This document shows positions 52,262 to 61,010 of a stretch of DNA of 64,000 nucleotides, one piece after another. Where the stretch lies: NCBI RefSeq assembly GCF_012844235.1, contig NZ_JABAGR010000001.1:62001-126000 (forward strand), read 5' to 3'. The notes beneath the pieces are model-generated. The model was given only the letters and a program-made list of their open reading frames with translations, did not search any database and was not told the DNA's origin. Origin of the DNA: Parafannyhessea umbonata. Lineage in GTDB: Bacteria; Actinomycetota; Coriobacteriia; Coriobacteriales; Atopobiaceae. Positions within the stretch are counted from its first letter, which is position 1; every line of letters begins with the position of its first letter. A program made the translations under genes and the position numbers.

Positions 52262-53248
52262 ATGCGCTACATGGAACTTGGAAGCTCGGGCATTCAGGTC
52301 TCGAAGATGGGTTTGGGAACGTGGGCGATTGGCGGCGGCCCCGCCTGGAGCGGAGGCCCCGACGAGGACAAGGCTGTCGACACCATTGTTGCCGCAGTTG
52401 ACGCCGGCATCAACATGATCGACACCGCTCCTGGCTACAACTTTGGCAACAGCGAGCGCATCGTTGGCAAGGCCCTGAAGAAGCTGGATCGCTCCAAGGT
52501 GATCCTGGTCACCAAGTGCGGCGTGGTGTGGAACCGCAAGGGCACGGTTTGGAACAAGGTGGGCGACCGCCAGCTGTACAAGAACCTCACGCCCGAATCG
52601 GTCCGCCTTGAGGTCGAGGAGTCGCTCGAGCGCCTTGGTACCGACTACATCGACCTGTACATGACGCACTGGCCCTCCGTCGAGCCGTACTACACGCCCA
52701 TTAGCGAAACGGTTGCCGAGCTTAACAAGCTCAAGAGCGAGGGCAAGATTCGCGCCATCGGTGCCGCCAACGTAAGCATCCCCCAAATTAAGGAGTACCT
52801 GGCTTGCTGCGAGCTGGACCTGGTGCAGGGCAAGTACAGCGTGCTCGACCGTGCCGTGGAGGACGAGCTTATTCCGCTGTGCAAAGAGAACAAGATCACA
52901 ATGCAGGCGTACTCGCCGCTTGAGCAGGGCCTTCTTACCGGAACCATTACGAAGGACTACCGCCCCGAGCCCGGTAACGCGCGCGCCAACAAGAAGTGGT
53001 GGCAGCCCGGCAACATGGAGCGCGTCATCGACATGCTCGATGCCTGGAAGCCGCTTGCGCGGAAGTACAACTGCAGCATTCCCACTCTTTGCCTGGCCTG
53101 GATTATGAACCAGGGCGACACCGTTAACCTCCTCACCGGCGCAACCTCGCCCGAGCAGGTGCGCCAGAACGCTCCTGCCGCGGACATCGTTCTTTCCGAA
53201 GAGGACAAGCAGGTTATGAGAGAGATGGCCGAGGACCTGGACAAGTAG
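52262..53248 (+). CDS. ydjG: Aldo/keto reductase, YdjG-like
   Basis: 328 residues. The sequence follows E. coli YdjG closely over its length: MGLGTWAIGGGPAW, DTAPGYNFGNSE (catalytic Asp-Tyr pair), TKCGVVWNRKGT, KVGDRQLYKNL, YMTHWPSVEPYYTPI and YSPLEQGLLTGTIT. I chose ATG 52262 because AAGGA is suitably spaced; ATG 52253 adds three residues. YdjG reduces methylglyoxal in vitro with NADH; in this pathway it may reduce an aldehyde product of the aldolase. Confidence 0.92.
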   Translation: MRYMELGSSGIQVSKMGLGTWAIGGGPAWSGGPDEDKAVDTIVAAVDAGINMIDTAPGYNFGNSERIVGKALKKLDRSKVILVTKCGVVWNRKGTVWNKVGDRQLYKNLTPESVRLEVEESLERLGTDYIDLYMTHWPSVEPYYTPISETVAELNKLKSEGKIRAIGAANVSIPQIKEYLACCELDLVQGKYSVLDRAVEDELIPLCKENKITMQAYSPLEQGLLTGTITKDYRPEPGNARANKKWWQPGNMERVIDMLDAWKPLARKYNCSIPTLCLAWIMNQGDTVNLLTGATSPEQVRQNAPAADIVLSEEDKQVMREMAEDLDK

Positions 53249-53309
53249 GCACGGCTCTAGCGGTGGGGGCGTGCGATCGTGCGGATGGTAAGGCTGAGGG
53301 GAGGCAACT

Positions 53310-54719
53310 ATGAGCGACAAAATGGCTGAGGATGCGCGGGAGAAATCGATACAATCTTCGAATAAAAAGGCTGGGCACTCCATAGTTCGAAGGATTTTCA
53401 TCGCGGTAATACTTGGCTTTCTTGCGGGTGCAGGATGCTTGGCGCTGCGCATGCAGCTGGGCAATACGAATCCAGTGTGGGAGAGCCTGAACAGTCTATT
53501 GTTCGTCGACATTACCTCGGAGGCGGGGGTCAATGGCATCGGACTCTTCTACATTGTGGGCCAGCTGTTCATGCATGCCCTGCAGGTTGCCATCGTTCCG
53601 CTGGTGCTCACTTCTTTGTCGCTCGCTCTCTGTAGCCTTACCGATCCAAAGAAGCTCAGCAGCATTGCAATTAAGACGATCATTACCTTCCTGTGCTTCT
53701 ATGCGGTAACGGCCGCCCTCGCCGCGACCATTGCGTACTCAGTTAAGGCAGCGGGCGGGTTTACGGTAACGCTTCCGAATGGCCGGGCAACCGAGCTTGC
53801 AACCATTGACTCCTATAACCCGCTCTCTACGATTATCGACGTTGTGCCCAGCAACCTGCTGTCCGCGTTTTCCTCGAACAACTCCATTTTGGCCGTGTGC
53901 TTCGTGGCCATAGTTCTTGGAATTTGCATGTCACGCATGGGCGATAAGGTGAAGCCATTGAAGGACGTTCTGGAGAACCTCAACGACATAATCAACATGT
54001 GCCTCACCTTCGTGATCAACCGCTGCGCGCCCGTTTCGATCTTCTGCATGATTACTCGCGGTCTCGCGTTGTACGGAATCGAGTACATTCGCCCGACTCT
54101 CGTGTGGATGGCGACCACCATCGTGGGTTGCATAGGTCTTCTCTTCATCATCTATCCGCTTGGAATTCTCCTCACTACGCGACTCAACCCGATTCCGTTC
54201 ATTCGCAAGACTGCCAAGATCGCATTGTTTGGCGCGGCTACCCAGTCGTCCGCAGCGACGCTGCCTCTGAACATGAAAACGTGCATGGAAGAGCTCGGCT
54301 GTCCCGAAGAAATAACAAGCTTTGTTATGCCTACCGGAATGACCGTTCACATGAACGGAACCACCGCCATGCAAATAATCGCGGTGACCTTCATCGCAAC
54401 TGCCGCCGGCATCGATATGACTCCGAGCATGCTCGTGGTTGCGGCGTTGATCTCGGTGTCGTGCGCGTTCGGAACGCCTCCTATTCCAGCTGCGGGTACA
54501 ACCCTGGTATACGTGGTAATGCTTGGCGTTGGATTAAACACTCCCCTGTGCATGACGTGCTACTCGCTCGTTCTTGCCATGAACTACCTTCCCGGAATGG
54601 CTGTTATGCCCATGAACGTAGTTGGCGATGCCGCCACGAACGTGATTGTGAGCTTTGGGGAAGACATGTTGGACAAGAAAAAATACATGAGCGGTGTCAG
54701 TAGAAGCTACTCTCGTTGA
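53310..54719 (+). CDS. Dicarboxylate/amino acid:cation symporter (DAACS)
   Basis: 469 residues with eight or so membrane helices and two re-entrant loops: the HP1-like stretch AATQSSAATLPLNM (Ser-rich) and, in TM7/HP2, PTGMTVHMNGTTAMQI and CAFGTPPIPAAGT. Family: GltP/DctA/SstT. GAGGGGAGGC precedes the ATG. It would take up an acidic or neutral amino acid or dicarboxylate with Na+ or H+. Not part of E. coli ydj; it may import a substrate of this pathway or be an add-on. Confidence 0.9.
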   Translation: MSDKMAEDAREKSIQSSNKKAGHSIVRRIFIAVILGFLAGAGCLALRMQLGNTNPVWESLNSLLFVDITSEAGVNGIGLFYIVGQLFMHALQVAIVPLVLTSLSLALCSLTDPKKLSSIAIKTIITFLCFYAVTAALAATIAYSVKAAGGFTVTLPNGRATELATIDSYNPLSTIIDVVPSNLLSAFSSNNSILAVCFVAIVLGICMSRMGDKVKPLKDVLENLNDIINMCLTFVINRCAPVSIFCMITRGLALYGIEYIRPTLVWMATTIVGCIGLLFIIYPLGILLTTRLNPIPFIRKTAKIALFGAATQSSAATLPLNMKTCMEELGCPEEITSFVMPTGMTVHMNGTTAMQIIAVTFIATAAGIDMTPSMLVVAALISVSCAFGTPPIPAAGTTLVYVVMLGVGLNTPLCMTCYSLVLAMNYLPGMAVMPMNVVGDAATNVIVSFGEDMLDKKKYMSGVSRSYSR

Positions 54720-55073
54720 AAGCCTGAATATAGTCTTATAGCTATGCCAGGTTGCCAATTACTGAGGGTGGAGTCGGAGTTGTCTCCGGCTCCACCCGAC
54801 TCAAACAGGATGCCGTATACCGTATGGATTGTTTACTATGGAATAATATGGGAACAGAACCATGGGATATGTATGACAGCTATTGCTACCAGATGCGATT
54901 CTCTGCCAAGGGGTTGCGAATCATGGAGTTGTTCTTTGCGGGTGCGGCGAATCACCTTTGTTTTCGCTAGCGTCTCTTTTAATTTTCAGGATAATTCCAA
55001 GCCCCTAGCAGTCACGTCTTAAATTGCGTCGGTTCAGCCTTACAGAGTCCTGTAACAATATGGGGTTGGAAAG
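54720..55073 (+). promoter_or_regulatory. Spacer with hairpin before the DeoR gene
   Basis: 354 bp. A hairpin GGGTGGAGTCGGAG (54766-54779) / CTCCGGCTCCACCC (54784-54797), one mismatch/G-U, lies 50 bp after the symporter but has no T tract, so its terminator role is uncertain. The A+T-rich remainder probably holds the regulator's promoter. Small ORFs here show no protein-like features. Confidence 0.45.
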
Positions 55074-55832
55074 ATGAAGGCATCAGAGCGCCAAGAGCAG
55101 ATGAAACAGCTAATCCATTCTGCGAATCGCGTGAGTGTTGCGGAACTCAGCGAACAGTGGGGAATTACCGAAGAAACTGTGCGACGAGATTTGGATAAGC
55201 TTGAATCCCAGGGCAGCATTACGCGTGTTCACGGTGGAGCCATTTGGAACGGCAGCATCGATATGGGCGGTGTGCATTTTCTGCGTCGACAGCTAAGCAA
55301 CGCAAAAGAAAAAGGCCGCATAGCGCTTAAGGCTGCGGAAGTTATTCGGTCGCGAGAGACAATCATCGCGGACGCCAGTTCCACTGTTTTGGAAGCATTA
55401 AAGGCCGTCGGCGACGACAGTCGTCTCACTGTGGTAACCAATTCGTCTAAGATTTGCGACGGCAGCTTCGAGCCCTCGTACAACCTCATTTGCACTGGGG
55501 GTACCTACAATTGGAAGTCCCTCTCGTTTCAGGGGGAGTCGGCCATACAAACAATACGGAAGTATCACGTTGACCTAGCCATACTAAGCTGCAAGGCCTT
55601 GGATATCTCCCGTGGCGTCATGGACTCCTATGAGAGCGAGGCAGTTGTGAAGCGCGTGATGGAGGCTCAGGCAAATGAGGTGGCTATTCTGGCCGATCAC
55701 ACCAAGTTCGACAAGGTCGCCCTCCTGAAGTTGATGGACTTGGATGGAATCTCCTACATTATTACCGACCAAAAACCGTCGAATTCTTGGGTATCCCTGT
55801 GTGCCGACAAGAAAATCGACCTCATTTACTAG
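55074..55832 (+). CDS. DeoR/GlpR-family repressor (YdjF-like)
   Basis: 252 residues. N-terminal DeoR winged HTH (ASERQEQMKQLI, RVSVAELSEQWGITEETVRRDL, then LESQGSITRVHGGA) and a C-terminal sugar-phosphate sensor with VVTNSSKIC, FEPSYNLICTGGTYN and ADHTKFDKVALL. GGTTGGAAAG precedes the ATG. It closes the ydj-type cluster, as YdjF does in E. coli, and is the likely repressor of the operon promoter near 45.47 kb. Confidence 0.9.
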   Translation: MKASERQEQMKQLIHSANRVSVAELSEQWGITEETVRRDLDKLESQGSITRVHGGAIWNGSIDMGGVHFLRRQLSNAKEKGRIALKAAEVIRSRETIIADASSTVLEALKAVGDDSRLTVVTNSSKICDGSFEPSYNLICTGGTYNWKSLSFQGESAIQTIRKYHVDLAILSCKALDISRGVMDSYESEAVVKRVMEAQANEVAILADHTKFDKVALLKLMDLDGISYIITDQKPSNSWVSLCADKKIDLIY

Positions 55833-56175
55833 CCTTTAAATAGCGGAATTGTGGATGCTGTATTAGAGCTTCGGTGGCTTGACTGCGTACCTGAAGCGAT
55901 TTCAACGGCGATCTCGAGTTGTTGCTCGAGTAGTGCTGTCGGAACATTAGCGAGGATATGCGAAACGGGCGAAAGGCGCGGCTGGGGGGCATGCTTTGCC
56001 GCGGGACGCCTTGTGGAGCGGGCGAGGATGACAACGTGGTCGCGCTTGTACGGGTTCGATAGCACCTGAGTTGATTTCGGGCATGTAGACGATTTCCCGG
56101 CTAAAAGACCTCGAAGATGAAGATGCGGAGACGTAGGCAATCGCCTCGAGGAGGTGGCAACGCTTGGATATTAAA
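55833..56175. other. Gene-free stretch, possible eroded minus-strand coding sequence
   Basis: 343 bp. A minus-strand frame across ~55829-56140 contains protein-like runs (NPYKRDHVVILARSTRR, SHILANVPTALLEQQLEIAV) but no homologue comes to mind and no start or ribosome site is visible. It adjoins the third COG2865 relic and may belong to the same eroded locus. Confidence 0.35.
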
Positions 56176-56540
56176 CTAGTTGGTATCGTTGCCGGCAGAA
56201 TCTCTCGGTTGGGTCACTTGCCCGCTGAGCTTGACATTAATGGCGTTTCTACCTACATTTCCGCCATAGATTTTGTTACTCCCGAGCGACTTAACATCCA
56301 TTACTAGCGGGAAGGTCTTGCCGTCTATATCTGATGGGTGGAAGACGGTTGGTTCGATTGCTCCAAATTCAAGGATATGGTGCTCCCGGCCTGATTTCTG
56401 TACGAACATCACACCGAATCGTCCAAAGTAGTTAGCGAGAACGAGTGCGTTCGTCAGCACCTCTCGCATGACACATGTCGCGGCATATCGTCGATGGACT
56501 GCGTGCCGGTCGAAGTCCTCACGAGAATGGGCATCCCGCG
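56176..56540 (-). pseudogene. Decayed COG2865 ATP-binding protein fragment (copy 3)
   Basis: On the minus strand, TSTGTQSIDDMPRHVSC reads in one frame and, after a frame change near 56470, REVLTNALVLANYFGRFGVMF, the same E-x-x-x-N-A-L-x-x-A-x-Y-F-G-R element seen in copy 2 (VHADYFGRTGVVLV). Beyond it the sequence (HHILEFGAIEPTVFHPSD to the stop at 56176) no longer resembles copies 1 and 2, so this is a chimeric or more distant relic. It forms the right border of the lower-G+C sugar insert. Confidence 0.5.
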
Positions 56541-56704
56541 GATAGCATACGGCATGCCTCGAACCAGAAATTGAATAAGTTGTTCGCCGGGCGGCGGGGT
56601 AGCATGGTGGGCGAGAAGGGCGGCGGCGCGGGGTGCGCGACGGCCGTGTGGGCAAGCATGACGCCGGCCGCCGCCGTGCGGCCCGCGAGCGAGGGGAGGC
56701 CGGG

Positions 56705-57817
56705 ATGGCGCTTGAGGTCAGGAGGGCGACTGCGGGGGACCTGGAGCCGCTGTGGGGGCTGTACGCTGCGTCGTGCGCGCGGCAGGTTCCGGGCGACATG
56801 GGGCCGGACTGGCACATGGGGGTGTATCCCGCGAGGTCGGACATGGAGGGGCGCCTTGCCGCGGGCGAGTTGTACGTGGGCGAGCAGGACGGCGCCCTCG
56901 TTGCCGGCATGGTGGTGGCCAAGGGCGAGGACCCGATCTACGCAAGGGTGCCGTGGCGGGTGCCGGCCGCGCCGGACGAGGTGGCGGTGCTGCACCTTCT
57001 GGTGGTGGACCCCGCGGCTCGCGGGCGCGGCGTGGGCGGCCGGATGGTGGCCGCAGCCGCCCGCGTGGCCCGGCAGGCGGGCATGCGGGCGCTCCACCTG
57101 GACACGCTGGAAACCAACGTCGGCGCCATCGCGCTGTACAAGGGGTGCGGGCTTTCCGTGGCATGCGTGATGCCCGTGCACTACGAGGACATTGGCGACG
57201 CGAGCACCGTGCTGTTCGAGCTCGCGCTGGACGGGGGCGCCGCGGACGACTCCGACGGCGTGGCCGGGGCCGCAGGCGCCGGTGGCGCGGCCAAGGCGGA
57301 CGCCGCGTGCCGCAAGGGCGCGGGCCACGGCGGCGAGCCCTTCTCGGTGGAGGTCATCACCGTGAGCGACCGCTCGTTTAGGGGCGAGCGGCCGGATGCG
57401 AGCGGACCGGCGCTCGTGGAGCTTGCGGAGCGCCACGGGTATCGCGTGGTGGCGACGCGCCTGGTGCCGGACGAGCGCGAGCGGATAGAGGCGGAGCTGC
57501 GCGACGCGGCCGCGCGCGGGGTGGCGCTGGTGCTGACCACCGGGGGCACGGGGTTCTCGCCGCGCGACGTGACGCCGGAGGCCACGGCCGCCGTGTGCGA
57601 GCGCATGGCGCCGGGCATCCCGGAGGCCATGCGGGCGGCGTCGCTTGCGATCACGCCCAAGGCGTGCCTCTCGCGCGAGGTCGCGGGCATCGTGGGGCGC
57701 ACGCTGGTGGTGAACCTTCCCGGCAGCCCCAAGGCCGCGGTAGAGAACGTCTCCGCCGTGATCGGGCCCATCGCGCACGGGCTGGGCATCCTGCGCGGCG
57801 AGGCGCTGGACGGCTAG
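56705..57817 (+). CDS. GNAT acetyltransferase fused to MogA/MoaB molybdopterin adenylyltransferase
   Basis: 370 residues. N-terminal GNAT domain (1-~178: VAVLHLLVVDPAARGRGVGG is the acetyl-CoA loop, then TLETNVGAIALYKGCG), a ~35-residue Gly/Ala linker, and a C-terminal Mog/MoaB domain (~217-370: EVITVSDRSFRGERPDASGP, and the MPT-site motif TTGGTGFSPRD at 278-288 followed by VTPEATA). The ATG at 56705 follows GAGGGGAGG. Mog adenylates molybdopterin before metal insertion, so this supplies a step missing from the mod-moa operon 13 kb away. The acetyltransferase fusion is unusual. Confidence 0.87.
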   Translation: MALEVRRATAGDLEPLWGLYAASCARQVPGDMGPDWHMGVYPARSDMEGRLAAGELYVGEQDGALVAGMVVAKGEDPIYARVPWRVPAAPDEVAVLHLLVVDPAARGRGVGGRMVAAAARVARQAGMRALHLDTLETNVGAIALYKGCGLSVACVMPVHYEDIGDASTVLFELALDGGAADDSDGVAGAAGAGGAAKADAACRKGAGHGGEPFSVEVITVSDRSFRGERPDASGPALVELAERHGYRVVATRLVPDERERIEAELRDAAARGVALVLTTGGTGFSPRDVTPEATAAVCERMAPGIPEAMRAASLAITPKACLSREVAGIVGRTLVVNLPGSPKAAVENVSAVIGPIAHGLGILRGEALDG

Positions 57818-57885
57818 GTGCCGGCGCGGCGCCGGGCAGGGGGGCGGTCCTTCTCGCCCGGCGCGGGCGGAGCGGGCGGCGCGCG

Positions 57886-59121
57886 CTAGCCCACCGTGGT
57901 CGCAGACGTCTGCCGCAGGGCGGAGCTGCCGCCGCACATCTTGCCGTGCGCGGCGTTCAGCGCGTCCAGCACCGGCAGCAGGGAGTCGAAGTCCGAGGGC
58001 GCGTCGGAAAGCACCGCTACCGCGTAGTCGCCGCAGTCGGAAAACACGATGCCGTTGTCGGCCGTGGCCGTGGAGGCCAGACCCTCGTTTACGGGGTACC
58101 AGCCCGGCTTGGACCACACCGTAAAGCGGTCGCGCAAGAGCGCGCCCCACGCGGAGTGGTTGGTGCGCGCAAGGCAGCCGGTCAGGAGGCTGGCGCCCGC
58201 CTCGCCGGATTTTCCAAAGCGGTACACCTCGCGCCAGCAGTTCAGCATGCCCGCGGCAGATATGTGCGGGTAGTTGTAGCCGTAGGCCTCCTGCGCCGCC
58301 TCGGGCGCGCGGCTCTGCAGCCAGCTGCCATACACGTTGTAGCCGTACGTCTTCAGCAGCGTGCGGAACGCGTCGTTGTCGGAGTCAACCAGGCACTTGG
58401 TGATGGCGTCCGCGCTCGCCGCGGCGCCGCCGTGCGTGGACTCCAGGATCGCGGTCACGTACACGGCCTTGATGCTGCTTGCGGGATAGAACTTCTGGTC
58501 TGCGTTGTACGAGGCGCCGCGCCCCGTCTTCAGGTCCACCATGGCAAACCCCAGGTGGTAGCCCTTTGCGGTGAACGCGGCCACCGCGTCTTGCAGATGC
58601 CTGCACGTGGGCGTGGACGCGAAGCCCTCGGGCGCCGTCACGCTGATGCCGCCCGCGGAAAACGTGGTCACCTTCGCGCCGGCGCCGGTGTCGAGCGGCG
58701 TCTCGTCCTCCTGGGGCGCGGCCTCCGCCTTGGTGGGCGCGCTCGCGTCCGGGGCGCCGGAACCAGACGCGTCCGCGTCCGAGCCGCCGGCGTCCGCGCC
58801 GGCCTTCGCCTTCGCGCCGGACGTGCTCGCGCTTGCGTCGTCGCGCCGCGAGGCCGCGTCAGAGGCGCCTGCGTTCGCGCCGCCTGCGGCCGAGAAGAGC
58901 CGGCCCCTCAGCTGCGGCGATGCCATGGCGGCACCCGCGGCCACGACCACGGCGATCGCCGCGGCCACGGCGGCCGTTCGCCCATGGTGGGCGCCGCGGG
59001 GACGGCGGCCGTCCTTCTCGCCCGGCACGCCCTGTGCCAGGTGCCCCGCGTGACGGGCATGCCCCTCGCTTGCGCCTGCCTTTGCGTTGCTGCGGTCCCG
59101 TGCCGCGTGCCGTGCAGCCAC
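57886..59121 (-). CDS. Membrane-anchored class A serine hydrolase (beta-lactamase-like)
   Basis: 411 residues from a GTG at 59121 behind AAGGGAGCGAAG. N-terminal basic region, one transmembrane helix (TAAVAAAIAVVVAAGAA), a ~100-residue Ala/Ser/Asp-rich linker, then the catalytic domain: SxxK as Ser215-Ser-Ile-Lys218 (YPASSIKAVYV), SDN in VDSDNDAF, and a KPG in VWSKPGW in place of KTG. The catalytic domain would face the outside. Likely a cell-wall-related hydrolase or D,D-peptidase-like protein rather than a drug-resistance enzyme. Convergent with the GNAT-Mog gene. Confidence 0.82.
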   Translation of the reverse strand: MAARHAARDRSNAKAGASEGHARHAGHLAQGVPGEKDGRRPRGAHHGRTAAVAAAIAVVVAAGAAMASPQLRGRLFSAAGGANAGASDAASRRDDASASTSGAKAKAGADAGGSDADASGSGAPDASAPTKAEAAPQEDETPLDTGAGAKVTTFSAGGISVTAPEGFASTPTCRHLQDAVAAFTAKGYHLGFAMVDLKTGRGASYNADQKFYPASSIKAVYVTAILESTHGGAAASADAITKCLVDSDNDAFRTLLKTYGYNVYGSWLQSRAPEAAQEAYGYNYPHISAAGMLNCWREVYRFGKSGEAGASLLTGCLARTNHSAWGALLRDRFTVWSKPGWYPVNEGLASTATADNGIVFSDCGDYAVAVLSDAPSDFDSLLPVLDALNAAHGKMCGGSSALRQTSATTVG

Positions 59122-59309
59122 CTTCGCTCCCTTGCGTCCGTCTGCGCGCCACGTGCGGCGCGCCCGCCCATGGGCACGAGTATAGTCCGTGTGGCTGCGC
59201 CCGGCGCCGCGCCGTCCGTTGCCGCCATGCGCTAGACTGTGCAGGCCGCATACGTCGCGCGCGGCGTGCGTCGCGCGCAATCCATCGCAAGCCCGGGAGT
59301 CCGCCCATC

Positions 59310-60605
59310 ATGACCAGCGCCCACAACACGTCCAAGCCCACCGCCCCCGCCGGACGCCGCCCCATGCGCCTGCTTTCGCCCGCCGGCGGCCCAGAGCAGC
59401 TGCGCCAGGCCATCCACTTTGGCGCGGACGAGGTCTATCTGGCCGGGCGCAGCTGGGGCATGCGCGCCCGCAGCAAGAACTTCGACCGCGACCAGCTTGC
59501 CCAGGCCGTCCGCCTGGCGCACGCCTCCGGCGTCGCCGTCCACCTCACGCTCAACACGCTCATGCGCGACGCGGACGTGGACGCCCTGCCAGACTACCTG
59601 CGCTTCGTGGACCAGGTGGGGGTGGACGCCGCCATCGTGGCGGACCCGGGCGCCATGGCGCTCCTGCGCAGGTACGCGCCGCACGTGGAGCTTCACGTGT
59701 CCACGCAGGCCTCCGTCATGAACGCGCTCGCGGCAGAGGAGTACGCCCGCCTGGGCGCGCGCCGCGTCGTCCTTGCGCGCGAGATGAGCGTGGGCGAGGT
59801 CGCGGAGGTGCGCCGCCGCCTGGACGCGGACGGGTTTGGGTCGCTGGAGCTCGAGGTCTTCGCCCACGGCTCCATGTGCATGGCCGTGAGCGGCCGCTGC
59901 CTGCTGTCGAGCGAGCTCGTCGGCCGCGAGCGCGGCGCGAGCTTCGGCGCGTGCACGCAGCCGTGCCGCTGGGGCTGGACGCTGGTAGAGGAGTCGCGCC
60001 CGGACGTGCGCCGCATGCCCGTGGAGCAGGACGACTCCTGGAGCTACATCCTAAGCTCCAACGACCTCGCCATGCTCGACCACCTGGACGACCTTGCAGC
60101 CGCGGGCGTCGCCGCCGTCAAGGTCGAGGGCCGCGCGAAGGGCGCCTACTACACGGCGTGCGTCACGAACGCCTACCGCCACGTGCTCGACGGCGAGCCG
60201 GCCTCCGCCTGGATGGGCGAGCTGGACGCCGTGAGCCATCGCCCGTACTCCACGGGCTTCTTCTATGGCAATCCCACGCAGAACCCCGGCCGCGTGGAGT
60301 ACCAGCGCGACCGCCTGATGGTGGCCACGGTCGAGAAGAGCGTGGCCCTGCCGGCGGACGCCGCCTCGGGGCCGCGCTACATGACGGAGGTGCTCTGCCG
60401 CAACAAGGCCGCGGCCGGCTCCGTCCTGCAGGTGCTCTCCCCGCGCGAGCCCATCCGCGAGTGCCGGCTCGGCGCGCTCGAGCGCTTCGACGCCGAGCTC
60501 CAGACCTGGGTGCCGGCGCCGGACCTCTCGCGCGCGATGGAGCGCTACCGCACGGTGCTGCCGTTCGCCCTCGAGCCGCTCGACATACTCTGCCTCAAGC
60601 AGTAG
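59310..60605 (+). CDS. U32-family peptidase-like protein (TrhP/YegQ/RlhA group)
   Basis: 431 residues. MRLLSPAGGPEQLRQAI and FGADEVYLAGRSWGMRA at the start, then the U32 signature ELEVFAHGSMCMAVSGRCLLS with the conserved Cys residues, GACTQPCRW, and LDDLAAAGVAAVKVEGRAKG. CGGGAGT lies upstream of the ATG. U32 proteins are Fe-S-containing enzymes that hydroxylate tRNA or rRNA bases using prephenate-linked chemistry in the characterised cases; some were named collagenases. A long in-frame extension upstream is a shadow. Confidence 0.88.
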   Translation: MTSAHNTSKPTAPAGRRPMRLLSPAGGPEQLRQAIHFGADEVYLAGRSWGMRARSKNFDRDQLAQAVRLAHASGVAVHLTLNTLMRDADVDALPDYLRFVDQVGVDAAIVADPGAMALLRRYAPHVELHVSTQASVMNALAAEEYARLGARRVVLAREMSVGEVAEVRRRLDADGFGSLELEVFAHGSMCMAVSGRCLLSSELVGRERGASFGACTQPCRWGWTLVEESRPDVRRMPVEQDDSWSYILSSNDLAMLDHLDDLAAAGVAAVKVEGRAKGAYYTACVTNAYRHVLDGEPASAWMGELDAVSHRPYSTGFFYGNPTQNPGRVEYQRDRLMVATVEKSVALPADAASGPRYMTEVLCRNKAAAGSVLQVLSPREPIRECRLGALERFDAELQTWVPAPDLSRAMERYRTVLPFALEPLDILCLKQ

Positions 60606-60630
60606 CCGCGCGCGGCCGCCGCGTCGTGCG

Positions 60631-60852
60631 CTACGCCAGCGTGTAGTGGTCGGCGGCGTGGCGCATGTTCACCTCTGCCAGCTCGAGCTCACCCTCGATG
60701 TAGGGCAGGTACATGGCGTCGATCGACCCCACGCCCATGCTGCAGCCGGAGCACTGCTCGCACGACCCGTCGCCGCACCAGTCCAGCCCCCGCCTCACGA
60801 TCTCGATGCGCTCCTCGCGCGTGGTGTCCTTAATCAGAATGCTCTTCGGCAT
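60631..60852 (-). CDS. Small cysteine-rich protein of unknown function
   Basis: 73 residues from the ATG at 60852. N-terminal helix (KDTTREERIEIVRRGLDW) followed by CGDGSCEQCSGCSMG with four closely spaced Cys, likely a metal or Fe-S site, then YIEGELELAEVNM. Convergent with the U32 gene, 25 bp apart. I recognise it as a type seen in anaerobic actinobacteria but know no function. Confidence 0.72.
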   Translation of the reverse strand: MPKSILIKDTTREERIEIVRRGLDWCGDGSCEQCSGCSMGVGSIDAMYLPYIEGELELAEVNMRHAADHYTLA

Positions 60853-61010
60853 GGCGTGCCTCCCTGTCGTTGGTCTCATGTGGAGGAGTGTACCCCTCCG
60901 GGCGCGCCGCGGCCGGCCCGTCGCGCACTTCTCACATCGCCCGCTATACTTCCCATAGCGCGCCGCCGCCGGCGGTCCGCGCAACGCAACGCGTCGATGG
61001 GAGACCCCGC

